A stretch of DNA of 28,764 nt from SFWF01 sp045591645 (lineage in GTDB: Bacteria; Bacillota; Clostridia; Oscillospirales; Acutalibacteraceae): positions 1-28,764 of the forward strand of contig JAZNTG010000009.1 of NCBI GenBank assembly GCA_045591645.1, given 5' to 3'. Of this stretch, positions 15,293 through 22,279 are shown piece by piece. The translations under genes were made by a program, and so were the position numbers. The notes beneath the pieces were generated by a model. That model made no database searches and was not told the origin of the DNA. It was given only the letters and a program-made list of their open reading frames with translations. Numbering within the stretch: the first letter of the stretch is position 1; every line of letters begins with the position of its first letter.

Positions 15293-15583
15293 ATGGATAT
15301 CTGGAATAACTGCAAAAGGAATATGCGAATTCTGCGACGGCATTATAATATGACTCAACAAGAAATTGCTGACCGAATGGGCATAAGTCGAGGCTGTTAC
15401 CAACACGGAGAGAAAAAATTACCTACAGGTATCTTTGAAAAACTTATAATCTTTTGGTACGAAAACTACAAAATTACTCCAAATGAAATTTTACTTTGTG
15501 AGCTAACTAAAGATGACTTAGAATATATCGAACAAAAACGTAAAGCGATAAAAGTCAAGGTCCGTATAAAAACAAAATACTAA
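15293..15583 (+). CDS. XRE family helix-turn-helix regulator
   Basis: A 96-aa protein with an N-terminal Cro/C1-type HTH: MRILRRHYNMTQQEIADRMG (about 11-30) then ISRGCYQHGEKKLPTGIFEKL (the recognition helix and the rest). The C-terminal part (about 60-96) is acidic then very basic (EQKRKAIKVKVRIKTKY) and matches nothing I know. The gene is visibly more AT-rich than its neighbours (many AAA, ATA and TTA codons) and sits between GTAGGGG-type repeats, which suggests acquisition. Its Shine-Dalgarno is a weak GGGG (15282-15285) that is complementary to the structured leader. No toxin or partner gene is adjacent. It is closed by its own terminator. Confidence 0.85.
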   Translation: MDIWNNCKRNMRILRRHYNMTQQEIADRMGISRGCYQHGEKKLPTGIFEKLIIFWYENYKITPNEILLCELTKDDLEYIEQKRKAIKVKVRIKTKY

Positions 15584-15611
15584 AAAAGCACCTCGTACGA
15601 GGTACTTTTTT
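15582..15611. terminator. Terminator after the XRE gene
   Basis: AAAAAAGCACCTCG (15582-15595) pairs with CGAGGTACTTTTTT (15598-15611) over 14 positions with one mismatch and a 2-nt centre. It starts within the XRE stop codon. The A-run/T-run symmetry lets it work in both directions. Confidence 0.9.
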
Positions 15612-15620
15612 AAGTGTGGT

Positions 15621-15678
15621 GTAGGGGCGACCATTGGTCGTCCGTTTTTATGCGCGGACGTGCAATGCACGCCCCTAC
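15621..15678. repeat. Composite GTAGGGG inverted element
   Basis: The left half (15621-15644, core ACCATTGGT) and the right half (15655-15678, core TGCAATGCA) are separated by 10 bp (TTTTTATGCG). The same arrangement is seen at 15012-15072. Confidence 0.87.
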
Positions 15679-15691
15679 GAAGCGCATTAAC

Positions 15692-15719
15692 TTTCAACTT
15701 TCAATTTTAAACTTTCAAC
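15692..15719. repeat. Heptamer tandem repeat (TTTCAAY, four units)
   Basis: The units TTTCAAC, TTTCAAT, TTTAAAC and TTTCAAC run without gaps. The last unit overlaps the stop codon of the FeoB-associated gene (15715-15717). Confidence 0.85.
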
Positions 15720-15864
15720 TTCCACAGCCCCGTCCCCTACGGCCGCAATGGCCGCTCTCGGGACAGCCGATACACTTTTTGCCGCTTTTTTTAGCCTTTA
15801 CTATATAACCGATAGCGGCGGCTAAAATCAGAGCGACTACTGCGATTATAATGTAATTTTCCAT
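15715..15864 (-). CDS. FeoB-associated Cys-rich membrane protein
   Basis: A 49-aa protein translated from ATG at 15864 on the minus strand, three bases after the feoB stop. The N-terminus MENYIIIAVVALILAAAIGY is one membrane segment, followed by KAKKSGKK and a Cys-rich tail with CIGCPESGHC (C31, C34, C40) and a final CGS (C47). This matches the FeoB-associated Cys-rich membrane protein family encoded after feoB in many Firmicutes, where it is proposed to help iron transfer or FeoB function much as FeoC-like partners do. The role is inferred. The gene's stop lies within a heptamer repeat array. Confidence 0.9.
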   Translation of the reverse strand: MENYIIIAVVALILAAAIGYIVKAKKSGKKCIGCPESGHCGRRGRGCGS

Positions 15865-15867
15865 AAG

Positions 15868-17880
15868 CTATGCCTTCTTTAATTTCTTCTCGTTGCGAAG
15901 TATTATGCCCCAGACGATGGCTACCATAACGAGGACCGCTATAAATCCGGGTAAAAAGCCTGCGCCGAGCGCGCCTGTTGTGACAAAGGTGCCTATCTGG
16001 TATACAAGAAATCCGATAGTGTAGCCGACACCGAGCTGAAGTCCGATGCCTCCCCAAAGCCACTTCGCGCTCTTCATTTCAGCGTTCATAGCGCCGATAG
16101 CGGCAAAGCAAGGCGGTGTGAAAAGGTTGAACATAAGGTATGCCAGAGCGGCGACCTTGGTTATAGCCATAACCCCCGCAACCTCGGCACCTGCGCCCTC
16201 CATAAGGGCGAGCTCTTCGGTATCTATAAGGTTCTCAAGGCCTACAAAGCAGACCGCAAGGGTTCCGACAACGTTTTCCTTTGCAATAAAGCCTGTAACT
16301 GCTGCTGCCGCAAGCTGCCACGAAAGAACTCCCACTACAGGAATGATAAGATATGCGATAGGCGTTGCGATAGAGGCGAGAATAGACTCGTCTGCAGATG
16401 TGGCCTCTGCAAAGGACCAGGTAAAGGTCTGCATTATCTGAATGACCGCGTTACAAACAAGAATTACCGTACCTGCCTTAACTATGTATGCCCAGCCGCG
16501 GCTGCACATAGAAGTGAACGCTCTCCAGAGACTCGGAGCCTTGTACTCTGGAAGCTCGATAATGAAGAAGGATTTTTTGTGCTTGTAGCCTGTTATCTTG
16601 TTTACAAGCAGTGCCGAGAGGAATATAATGACTATTCCCGCAAAATACATAAGCGGTCCTACCCACTTGGACTCTCCGAAGAAGGCGCCCGCAAAGAGCG
16701 CGATGACGGGAAGTTTTGCGCCGCAGGGCATAAAAGGAGTCAGCATTGCGGCGGCTCTGCGCTCACGCTCAATTCTGATAGTGCGGCAAGCCATAACACC
16801 GGGGACAGCGCAGCCTGTTCCGATAACAAAAGGAATAACCGATTTTCCCGAAAGCCCTACCCTCTTGAAGATGGGATCAAGCACGACCGATACGCGCGCC
16901 ATATATCCGCAGTCCTCTAAAAGGGCGATGAGGAAATACATTATCATAACGAGAGGCAGGAAGCCCACTACGGCAATAACGCCGCCGATAACGCCGTCGA
17001 TTAAAAGCGACTGTAAAATGGGAGCGGCTCCCCAAACTAATCCTGCTACCCACTCCTGAAACATTTCGAGCAATGTAACAAGCCCAGGGATAGCGGTACC
17101 GTTTTGGAATTCATAGCCCTCTGCGATCCAGCTACCGACCGTTGACTGAGATATGTAGAAAACAAGGAACATTACAACGGCGAAAATGGGAATTCCCGCC
17201 CACCTGTTTGTAAGCACCGCGTCAATCTTGTCTCCGATATTTTTATCCTTTGTTAGGACCTTTCTGGTTTCCACCTCTTTTACTACGCCGTTTACAAAGT
17301 CAAAACGCTTTTTGTCAGCGGCGGTGACAGCAGCCTTGTCGGTGAGGTCAACCTCTCCCTGAAAGTAGGGCGCCGACTGCGCATTTCCCTTGACTGAAAG
17401 GGCAACCCTGATGAGCTCTGTGAGTCCGTCGGAAGAGATGGAAATGGTATTGACTACAGGACAGCCGAGCTTAGCGGACAGAGCGTTTGCATCTATCTTA
17501 TTTTCCTTCTTTTTGTTGATATCGCTCTTATTGAGCGCTACCACAACGGGTATGCCAAGCTCTAAAAGCTGGGTGGTGAAAAAAAGGCTTCGGCTGAGGT
17601 TTGTAGCATCGACGATGTTGATGATCACGTCAGGCTCCTCATTCTTAACATAGCTGCTTGCGATGCTTTCCTCGTTAGTAAACGGAGACATCGAGTAGGC
17701 ACCGGGAAGGTCCACCGCGATAAGCTCCTCAGAGCCGTCATAAAAGCTTTTTTTGATCGGGCTCTGTTTCTTTTCTACCGTAACGCCCGCCCAGTTACCG
17801 ACCTTTTCATTTCTGCCTGTGAGGGCATTGTACATCGTTGTCTTACCTGAGTTCGGGTTACCTGTTAAAGCTATTCTCAT
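15868..17880 (-). CDS. feoB: Ferrous iron transport protein B
   Basis: Inner-membrane Fe2+ transporter with an N-terminal G-protein domain. G1 is GNPNSGKTT (7-15), G2 is the Thr in GNWAGVTVE (T34), G3 is DLPG (57-60) and G4 is NKSD (117-120). The membrane part starts around residue 230 and carries the two Gate regions, the first with GTGCAVPGVMACRTI and the second with NLFTPPCFAAIGA, both with the conserved Cys. The 670-aa length is normal. The ATG follows AGGGGG. feoA lies 78 nt upstream, with a DtxR-type inverted repeat in between, and the Cys-rich accessory gene follows. It is most likely controlled by the iron-type DtxR encoded divergently. Confidence 0.97.
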   Translation of the reverse strand: MRIALTGNPNSGKTTMYNALTGRNEKVGNWAGVTVEKKQSPIKKSFYDGSEELIAVDLPGAYSMSPFTNEESIASSYVKNEEPDVIINIVDATNLSRSLFFTTQLLELGIPVVVALNKSDINKKKENKIDANALSAKLGCPVVNTISISSDGLTELIRVALSVKGNAQSAPYFQGEVDLTDKAAVTAADKKRFDFVNGVVKEVETRKVLTKDKNIGDKIDAVLTNRWAGIPIFAVVMFLVFYISQSTVGSWIAEGYEFQNGTAIPGLVTLLEMFQEWVAGLVWGAAPILQSLLIDGVIGGVIAVVGFLPLVMIMYFLIALLEDCGYMARVSVVLDPIFKRVGLSGKSVIPFVIGTGCAVPGVMACRTIRIERERRAAAMLTPFMPCGAKLPVIALFAGAFFGESKWVGPLMYFAGIVIIFLSALLVNKITGYKHKKSFFIIELPEYKAPSLWRAFTSMCSRGWAYIVKAGTVILVCNAVIQIMQTFTWSFAEATSADESILASIATPIAYLIIPVVGVLSWQLAAAAVTGFIAKENVVGTLAVCFVGLENLIDTEELALMEGAGAEVAGVMAITKVAALAYLMFNLFTPPCFAAIGAMNAEMKSAKWLWGGIGLQLGVGYTIGFLVYQIGTFVTTGALGAGFLPGFIAVLVMVAIVWGIILRNEKKLKKA

Positions 17881-17899
17881 TATTTTCCCCCTGTAAACC

Positions 17900-17921
17900 G
17901 CGGTTAGCGTTGGCTAACCGC
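17900..17921. promoter_or_regulatory. Candidate DtxR operator between feoA and feoB
   Basis: Perfect 9-bp inverted repeat GCGGTTAGC-GTTG-GCTAACCGC, 20 bp upstream of the feoB start. It shares GTTAGC-N4-GCTAAC with the site upstream of feoA. A T-run on the feo coding strand is lacking, so it does not look like a terminator. Confidence 0.65.
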
Positions 17922-17958
17922 ATTTTAAAAAGAATTGTGGAGACTGGCTCCACGCATT

Positions 17959-18171
17959 TTATATAATAATTGCTTCTGCGAGCTGATTGTCTATATTGTA
18001 TCTTCCGTCCTTAATGGATACCGTCATACCGCTGCGGCGGCGGGTTATGACCGTTATCGGCTGACCCTGATAGCATCCGAGCGAAAAAAGGAAAGCGTCC
18101 AGCTCTTCATCATCGGTAAGTATCTCTCTGACAATGTACTCCTCTCCCTCGACAGCTTCTCTGAGATTCAT
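17959..18171 (-). CDS. feoA: Ferrous iron transport protein A (FeoA, SH3-like)
   Basis: A 70-aa cytoplasmic SH3-like protein that assists FeoB. It begins MNLREAVEGEEYIVREI and has the FeoA pattern of a short beta-barrel: FLFSLGCYQGQPITVITRRR (about 28-47), GMTVSIKDGRYNID, and the C-terminal LAEAIII. It is the first gene of the feo operon. Its promoter (TTGACA/TATAAT) and a DtxR-type inverted repeat lie in its leader. A second feoA, common in Clostridia, is not present here. Confidence 0.94.
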   Translation of the reverse strand: MNLREAVEGEEYIVREILTDDEELDAFLFSLGCYQGQPITVITRRRSGMTVSIKDGRYNIDNQLAEAIII

Positions 18172-18199
18172 ACCTTGTCACCACTTTTCACAGAATTTT

Positions 18200-18219
18200 C
18201 AGTTAGCGCAGGCTAACTG
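18200..18219. promoter_or_regulatory. Candidate DtxR operator in the feoA leader
   Basis: Perfect 8-bp inverted repeat CAGTTAGC-GCAG-GCTAACTG placed directly downstream of the expected feo transcription start (-10 at 18228-18233 on the minus strand). A repressor bound here would block transcript initiation or clearance. It matches the second site at 17900-17921 in its GTTAGC-N4-GCTAAC core. Confidence 0.75.
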
Positions 18220-18227
18220 CATATGGT

Positions 18228-18256
18228 ATTATACCCTTTGTGCCAACATTTGTCAA
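18228..18256 (-). promoter_or_regulatory. Consensus sigma-A promoter of feoAB
   Basis: On the minus strand TTGACA (18256-18251), exactly 17 nt, then TATAAT (18233-18228). Both hexamers are perfect matches to consensus. Confidence 0.88.
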
Positions 18257-18280
18257 TAGTTTTTGCAAAAATTATTTATG

Positions 18281-18309
18281 TTGAAAGAGTGACAATTTTA
18301 TGATAAAAT
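18281..18309 (+). promoter_or_regulatory. Candidate promoter of the dtxR-type gene
   Basis: TTGAAA (18281-18286), 17-nt spacer and TAAAAT (18304-18309). It is divergent from the feo promoter. Confidence 0.6.
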
Positions 18310-18332
18310 ACATTTAATAGGTGGTGAATCTG

Positions 18333-18707
18333 ATGCACATTCAGGAATCGGGAGAAATGTATCTCGAAACTATATATGTACTATTAAAAAAGGGACCTGT
18401 CCGCGCTATAGATGTCGGCGAATACATGGGATATTCAAAGCCGAGCGTCAGCCGAGCTATGGGCCTTCTTAAAAGCGGCGGATATGTCGTTGCCGATAAG
18501 GAGGGTTATCTTGCCTTGACAGATGCGGGACTTGAGGTAGCCGAAAAGATATTTGAGCGACATACTCTCATTACCGACTTCCTCGTAAGGCTCGGAGTAG
18601 ATAAGAACACCGCTGCCGAGGATGCTTGTAAAATAGAGCACCACATCAGCGATGAATCCTTTACCGCAATCAAAAGCTTTGCAAAAACATTCACAGAGAA
18701 AGAGTGA
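18333..18707 (+). CDS. Metal-dependent DtxR family repressor, iron-type
   Basis: A 124-aa DtxR/MntR-family regulator with an N-terminal winged HTH (VRAIDVGEYMGYSKPSVSRA, 23-42) and a dimerisation/metal domain; there is no C-terminal SH3 domain. The ancillary and primary metal ligands follow the DtxR pattern rather than the MntR one: M9 (SGEMYLETI), H77 (ERHTLI), C99, E102 and H103 (DACKIEHH). In MntR the Cys is Glu. This favours Fe2+ sensing, consistent with the divergent feo operon. ATG at 18333 is preferred to the in-frame GTG at 18321 because AGGTGG (18320-18325) is then 7 nt away. The stop lies in a terminator stem. Confidence 0.9.
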   Translation: MHIQESGEMYLETIYVLLKKGPVRAIDVGEYMGYSKPSVSRAMGLLKSGGYVVADKEGYLALTDAGLEVAEKIFERHTLITDFLVRLGVDKNTAAEDACKIEHHISDESFTAIKSFAKTFTEKE

Positions 18708-18741
18708 CGGCTAAACTAAAAAACAACCGTCACTCTTTATT
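18699..18741. terminator. Bidirectional terminator between the dtxR-type gene and ktrA
   Basis: AAAGAGTGACGG (18699-18710) pairs perfectly with CCGTCACTCTTT (18727-18738) around a 16-nt loop, with T-rich/A-rich ends. It overlaps the dtxR-type stop codon and serves both converging genes. Confidence 0.85.
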
Positions 18742-19395
18742 TTATGCGTTAAGTTTCTTGAGCTTATCCATATTTGCGATTATTATCAGCTTCATAGTTT
18801 TGTGTAGCGGTTTTTCGGGATCCACCACGCAGGAAACCGCATCTCCCTCACGGATAGCAACTACATTTATAGAGTATTTTTTGCGTAGATTAAGCTCAAT
18901 AAGACTCTTTCCTTCCCATTCGTCTCGGACATCGACCTCGACCATTGAAACATTTTGAGTTAGCTCTACCACATCAACAAAGCCCGCGCTGAGCAGATTT
19001 TTAGCAAGGCGGACACCCGAATCATTCTCAGGAAATAGCACTTTGTCCGCGCCGACCTTCAAAAGTATCTTGCGGTGCATCTCATCTCCGCATTTTACTA
19101 TAACCTGAGGCACGCCCGCTTCCTTGCAGAGCATAGTTGCCATAACGCTTGCTTCTAAGCTGCTTGCCATCGCAACAATAACAACATCTATATTTGCAAC
19201 ATCAAGTTGTTTTATAACATCAGGGTCGGTAACATCCGCACATTTACAGACGGGTACAATCGGCGCTGCGGCAGCAACAAGTCTTTCATCGCGGTCAACA
19301 GCAATTACCTCTGCACCGCTTTTGACAAGCTCTCTTGCTACGGCTGTGCCGTATCTTCCGAGCCCAAAAACCGCATAGGTTTTATTTATACTCAT
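18742..19395 (-). CDS. ktrA: Potassium uptake regulatory protein KtrA/TrkA-type
   Basis: Cytoplasmic RCK (regulator of K+ conductance) subunit of 217 aa. An N-terminal Rossmann NAD/nucleotide domain is shown by YAVFGLGRYGTAVARELV (GxGxxG at 11-16) and the acidic end of beta 2 in VIAVDRDE. A C-terminal RCK_C domain (about 135-217, with EWEGKSLIELNLRKKYSINV) follows. A single RCK unit and this length are characteristic of KtrA rather than the double-RCK TrkA. It follows the membrane subunit gene by 11 nt on the same strand and forms its gating ring. Confidence 0.93.
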   Translation of the reverse strand: MSINKTYAVFGLGRYGTAVARELVKSGAEVIAVDRDERLVAAAAPIVPVCKCADVTDPDVIKQLDVANIDVVIVAMASSLEASVMATMLCKEAGVPQVIVKCGDEMHRKILLKVGADKVLFPENDSGVRLAKNLLSAGFVDVVELTQNVSMVEVDVRDEWEGKSLIELNLRKKYSINVVAIREGDAVSCVVDPEKPLHKTMKLIIIANMDKLKKLNA

Positions 19396-19406
19396 AACTC
19401 TTTCTC

Positions 19407-20765
19407 CTATCCGATACTAATATTTTCTTCTGGCTCCTTTATCCTGTTGCGGCTTTGCTTTTTAAGCGAGAATGCAACCGCGAGCGATATCGGACCGACT
19501 CTGCCTAAATACATAGTAACAATTATAATAAGCTTTCCCGCAAGATTTAAAATAGAAGTCACATCTCTCGAAAGTCCAACCGTTGCCGTTGCGCTAACTG
19601 CTTCATATAAAGTATCAAGCAATGAGGCATCGGTAACAGCAGATAAAAGCAAGGTTGAGACAAAGACGGTGGCAAACGACATTCCTACAACGCCAAGCGC
19701 CTTGCTGACTGCCGATTTCGGTACGGTTCTGCCAAAAACAGATACCTCGCTTTTGTTTTTAATAGCCGCGACCGCTCCGGCAACAAGGACCGCCGCCGTA
19801 ACCGTCTTTATGCCGCCTGCTGTGCCGACAGGCGAGCCGCCGATAAACATAAGCAGTAAACATATGAGCGAGGATCCGTTGGTAAAGTTCTGCTGAGGCA
19901 GACTCGCAAACCCAGCCGTTCTGGTGGTGACTGACTGAAAAATCGAAGCCTGCATTTTATCGAAAAGGCTCATGCTTCCTATGGTTAAAGGATTTGAATA
20001 CTCAAAGGCAAAAACCAGCGCTGCGCCGCCGAATATCATTATCAGCGTTGCTGAAAAAGCGAGCTTTGAGTGAAGAGTCAGATGCTTCCACTTTTTTGTC
20101 AGCTTTATATTCTTATCCCTCAAAACTCTGATAACATCCCACCAGACTATATAGCCGATACCGCTTATGATTATGAGAAGACAGGTAACTAAGTTGATTA
20201 CGGGATTTGTAGTATAATTGCAAAGACTGTTTTCGGCAATAATATCAATACCTGCGTTGCAAAAAGCAGATACCGAAGTAAAGACGGATATCCAAATGCC
20301 CCTTGCTCCAAACTGCGGCACAAAAACCGTCATATATAAAAGAGCTCCTATGCCCTCAACAGCAAAGGTTCCCAAAATCACCTTTTTTAAAAACACGTTC
20401 AATCCCGACATTGAATTAAGATTAAACGCATCCTGAATCAGCAACCGGTCGGAAATCCCCATTTTTTTGTGCAGCAAAGCCGTTATGCCTGCCATAACGG
20501 TAATTATGCCCAGACCGCCTATCTGTATAAGTATAAGAATCACGATATGCCCGAAGGTGCTCCAAGCTGTTACTGTAGGCACAGTCACAAGTCCTGTAAC
20601 ACAGGTTGCCGTTGTGGCGGTAAACAGTGCATCAATGTACGGCATAGGCTCACCGCTTGCAGAGCTTGCGGGAAGTGATAGCAAGAAGCTGCCAACAAGA
20701 ATAGTCAGCAAAAAACTCAGCATAATTATCTGTGTTGTCGAAAAAGATGCGCGAGCGTTTTTCAT
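19407..20765 (-). CDS. ktrB: Potassium (Na+-dependent) transporter membrane subunit KtrB/TrkH-type
   Basis: A 452-aa integral membrane protein of the SKT superfamily with four membrane-P-loop-membrane repeats. Selectivity-filter-like glycines are seen in FTATTATCVTGLVTV, SAFCNAGIDI, FQSVTTRTAGFASL and SATATVGLSRDVTS. A membrane-spanning start follows a basic N-terminus (MKNARASFSTTQ). The length and pairing with a single-RCK subunit point to the Ktr type. It is transcribed first in the operon from a consensus promoter (20795-20823). Ion coupling (Na+ or H+) cannot be seen. Confidence 0.92.
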   Translation of the reverse strand: MKNARASFSTTQIIMLSFLLTILVGSFLLSLPASSASGEPMPYIDALFTATTATCVTGLVTVPTVTAWSTFGHIVILILIQIGGLGIITVMAGITALLHKKMGISDRLLIQDAFNLNSMSGLNVFLKKVILGTFAVEGIGALLYMTVFVPQFGARGIWISVFTSVSAFCNAGIDIIAENSLCNYTTNPVINLVTCLLIIISGIGYIVWWDVIRVLRDKNIKLTKKWKHLTLHSKLAFSATLIMIFGGAALVFAFEYSNPLTIGSMSLFDKMQASIFQSVTTRTAGFASLPQQNFTNGSSLICLLLMFIGGSPVGTAGGIKTVTAAVLVAGAVAAIKNKSEVSVFGRTVPKSAVSKALGVVGMSFATVFVSTLLLSAVTDASLLDTLYEAVSATATVGLSRDVTSILNLAGKLIIIVTMYLGRVGPISLAVAFSLKKQSRNRIKEPEENISIG

Positions 20766-20794
20766 ACGGTCACCTTTCGCAATTTATTATAAAA

Positions 20795-20823
20795 ATTATA
20801 CCACTCTTTTGTCTTAATGTCAA
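20795..20823 (-). promoter_or_regulatory. Consensus promoter of ktrBA
   Basis: On the minus strand TTGACA (20823-20818), 17 nt, TATAAT (20800-20795), about 30 bp upstream of the ktrB start. Confidence 0.88.
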
Positions 20824-20840
20824 TTTCGTTGACCTGCTGC

Positions 20841-20869
20841 TTGTAAATATTAAATTATTGTGTTATTAT
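20841..20869 (+). promoter_or_regulatory. Possible promoter of trkA-trkH
   Basis: TTGTAA (20841-20846), 17 nt, TATTAT (20864-20869). An alternative is TTGACC (20829-20834) with TAAATT (20851-20856, 16-nt spacer). The region is AT-rich, so the choice is uncertain. Confidence 0.4.
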
Positions 20870-20909
20870 TATTCTATATAACTTAATTTGTAATACGCGA
20901 GGATTTTGT

Positions 20910-22268
20910 ATGAATATAATTATCGTCGGCGGTGGAAAGGTAGGTATTGCCCTTACCGAGCTTCTTGCAGGAGAGGGACATAACGTTACGGTTATCGACA
21001 CCGCTCCCAAGCTTATTGAAAATATCGTTAATGATCTGGACGTCATCGGCTACTGCGGAAACGGTGCATCTTTCCCCGTACAAAGCGAGGCTGGTGTCTC
21101 AAAGTGCGATGTTTTTATCGCAGTCACAGGCTCGGATGAGCTTAATATTATGAGCTGTCTTGTGGCTGAGAAAATGGGGGCAAAGCACTCGGTAGCAAGA
21201 GTCCGCAATCCCGAATATTCTCTTCAGGTCGACCTGATGCATAATCAGCTTGGAATAGACCTTGTTATCAACCCCGATTTTGAGGCGGCAAACGAGATCT
21301 CGCGTATGATAGAGTACCCTGCCGCTTCCAAGGTCGAGACCTTTGCTAAGGGCAGGATAGAGCTTGCCGAGATAACTGTTGACGAGGACAGTCCTCTTAA
21401 CGGAATGGCTCTTTACGATGTAAAAAAGGCTATACATTCTTCCTTGCTCATCTGCGCCGTTCAGCATGATGAGGAGGTTATCATTCCGTCAGGTAGTTTT
21501 GTAATAAAAGAGGGAGATATCTTACATTTCACCGCTCCAAAGATAGAGCTTGCCAATATATTTAATATTCTCGGTCTCAAAAAAAGGAAAATAAAGTCGG
21601 TTCTTATAATAGGCGGCAGCCGCATTTCCTATTTTCTTGCAAAATATCTGCTCAATTCGGGTAAAAAGGTGCGGATTATTGAGTCGGACACCCAGAGAGC
21701 GACCGAGCTTGAGTCTGCACTTGATAAAGTGTCAGTTATCTGCGCAGACGGAAGCGACACCGATATTCTTGACGAATGCGGTCTAGAAAGCATCGATTCA
21801 ACCGTTGCTCTGACCGATATTGATGAGGAAAATATGATCGTTTCGATGTACGCCGCAAATAATAATGTGCCCAAAACGATCTGCAAGGTAACCCGCCCCG
21901 CCCTTGTCAAGATGTTGCCTGCCGTTACAAAAAACTGCAGTGTTTTATATCCTCAGGATATTGTGGCAAGTATAATTTTAAGATATATCCGTGCCGTAAA
22001 CAATACCGAAGGCTCGGGTGTGCAGACCCTTTACCGCATCCTCGACGGAAGAGCCGAAGCGGCGGAGTTTATCGCTTCGGATACCTGTGAGCTTTGCGGC
22101 AAGCCGCTCCGCGAGCTTAAGCTTAAGCCAAACGTTATTATCGCTTGTGTAAGCCGCAAAAAGACGGTTATCGTCCCCGACGGTAATACCGTAATAGAGT
22201 CAGGCGACAGCGTTATAGTCATCACGGCAGGGCAGGGCTTTGCCGACCTTAACGAAATACTTTTGTAG
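20910..22268 (+). CDS. trkA: Trk system potassium transporter TrkA (two RCK domains)
   Basis: A 452-aa cytoplasmic regulator with two RCK modules. The first Rossmann domain starts at once (MNIIIVGGGKVGIALTELLA, GxGxxG at 7-12) and is followed by an RCK_C domain (about 140-220). The second begins SVLIIGGSRISYFLAKYLL (GGSRIS at 235-240), where the last Gly of GxGxxG is replaced by Ser, so nucleotide binding there may be weakened. A second RCK_C domain (about 365-452) ends the protein. The double-RCK length is the classical TrkA type, unlike the 217-aa KtrA-type protein nearby. It is co-transcribed with trkH, 11 nt downstream. Confidence 0.94.
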   Translation: MNIIIVGGGKVGIALTELLAGEGHNVTVIDTAPKLIENIVNDLDVIGYCGNGASFPVQSEAGVSKCDVFIAVTGSDELNIMSCLVAEKMGAKHSVARVRNPEYSLQVDLMHNQLGIDLVINPDFEAANEISRMIEYPAASKVETFAKGRIELAEITVDEDSPLNGMALYDVKKAIHSSLLICAVQHDEEVIIPSGSFVIKEGDILHFTAPKIELANIFNILGLKKRKIKSVLIIGGSRISYFLAKYLLNSGKKVRIIESDTQRATELESALDKVSVICADGSDTDILDECGLESIDSTVALTDIDEENMIVSMYAANNNVPKTICKVTRPALVKMLPAVTKNCSVLYPQDIVASIILRYIRAVNNTEGSGVQTLYRILDGRAEAAEFIASDTCELCGKPLRELKLKPNVIIACVSRKKTVIVPDGNTVIESGDSVIVITAGQGFADLNEILL

Positions 22269-22279
22269 GGTAACAGCTT

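Noticed and set aside
15117..15353. 78-aa plus-strand ORF (and an opposite 78-aa ORF at 15170-15406) over the structured RNA
   Set aside because: The ORF starts inside the -10 box upstream of the predicted transcription start and overlaps the pseudoknotted RNA and the true XRE gene; there is no protein signature.
14906..15719. Possible CRISPR array because of repeated short motifs
   Set aside because: The repeats are 7-nt tandem units or palindromes without unique spacers of regular length, and no cas gene is present.
18321..18332. GTG start 12 nt upstream for the DtxR-type protein
   Set aside because: The GTG lies within the Shine-Dalgarno AGGTGG. The ATG at 18333 has proper spacing and gives the family-typical N-terminus.
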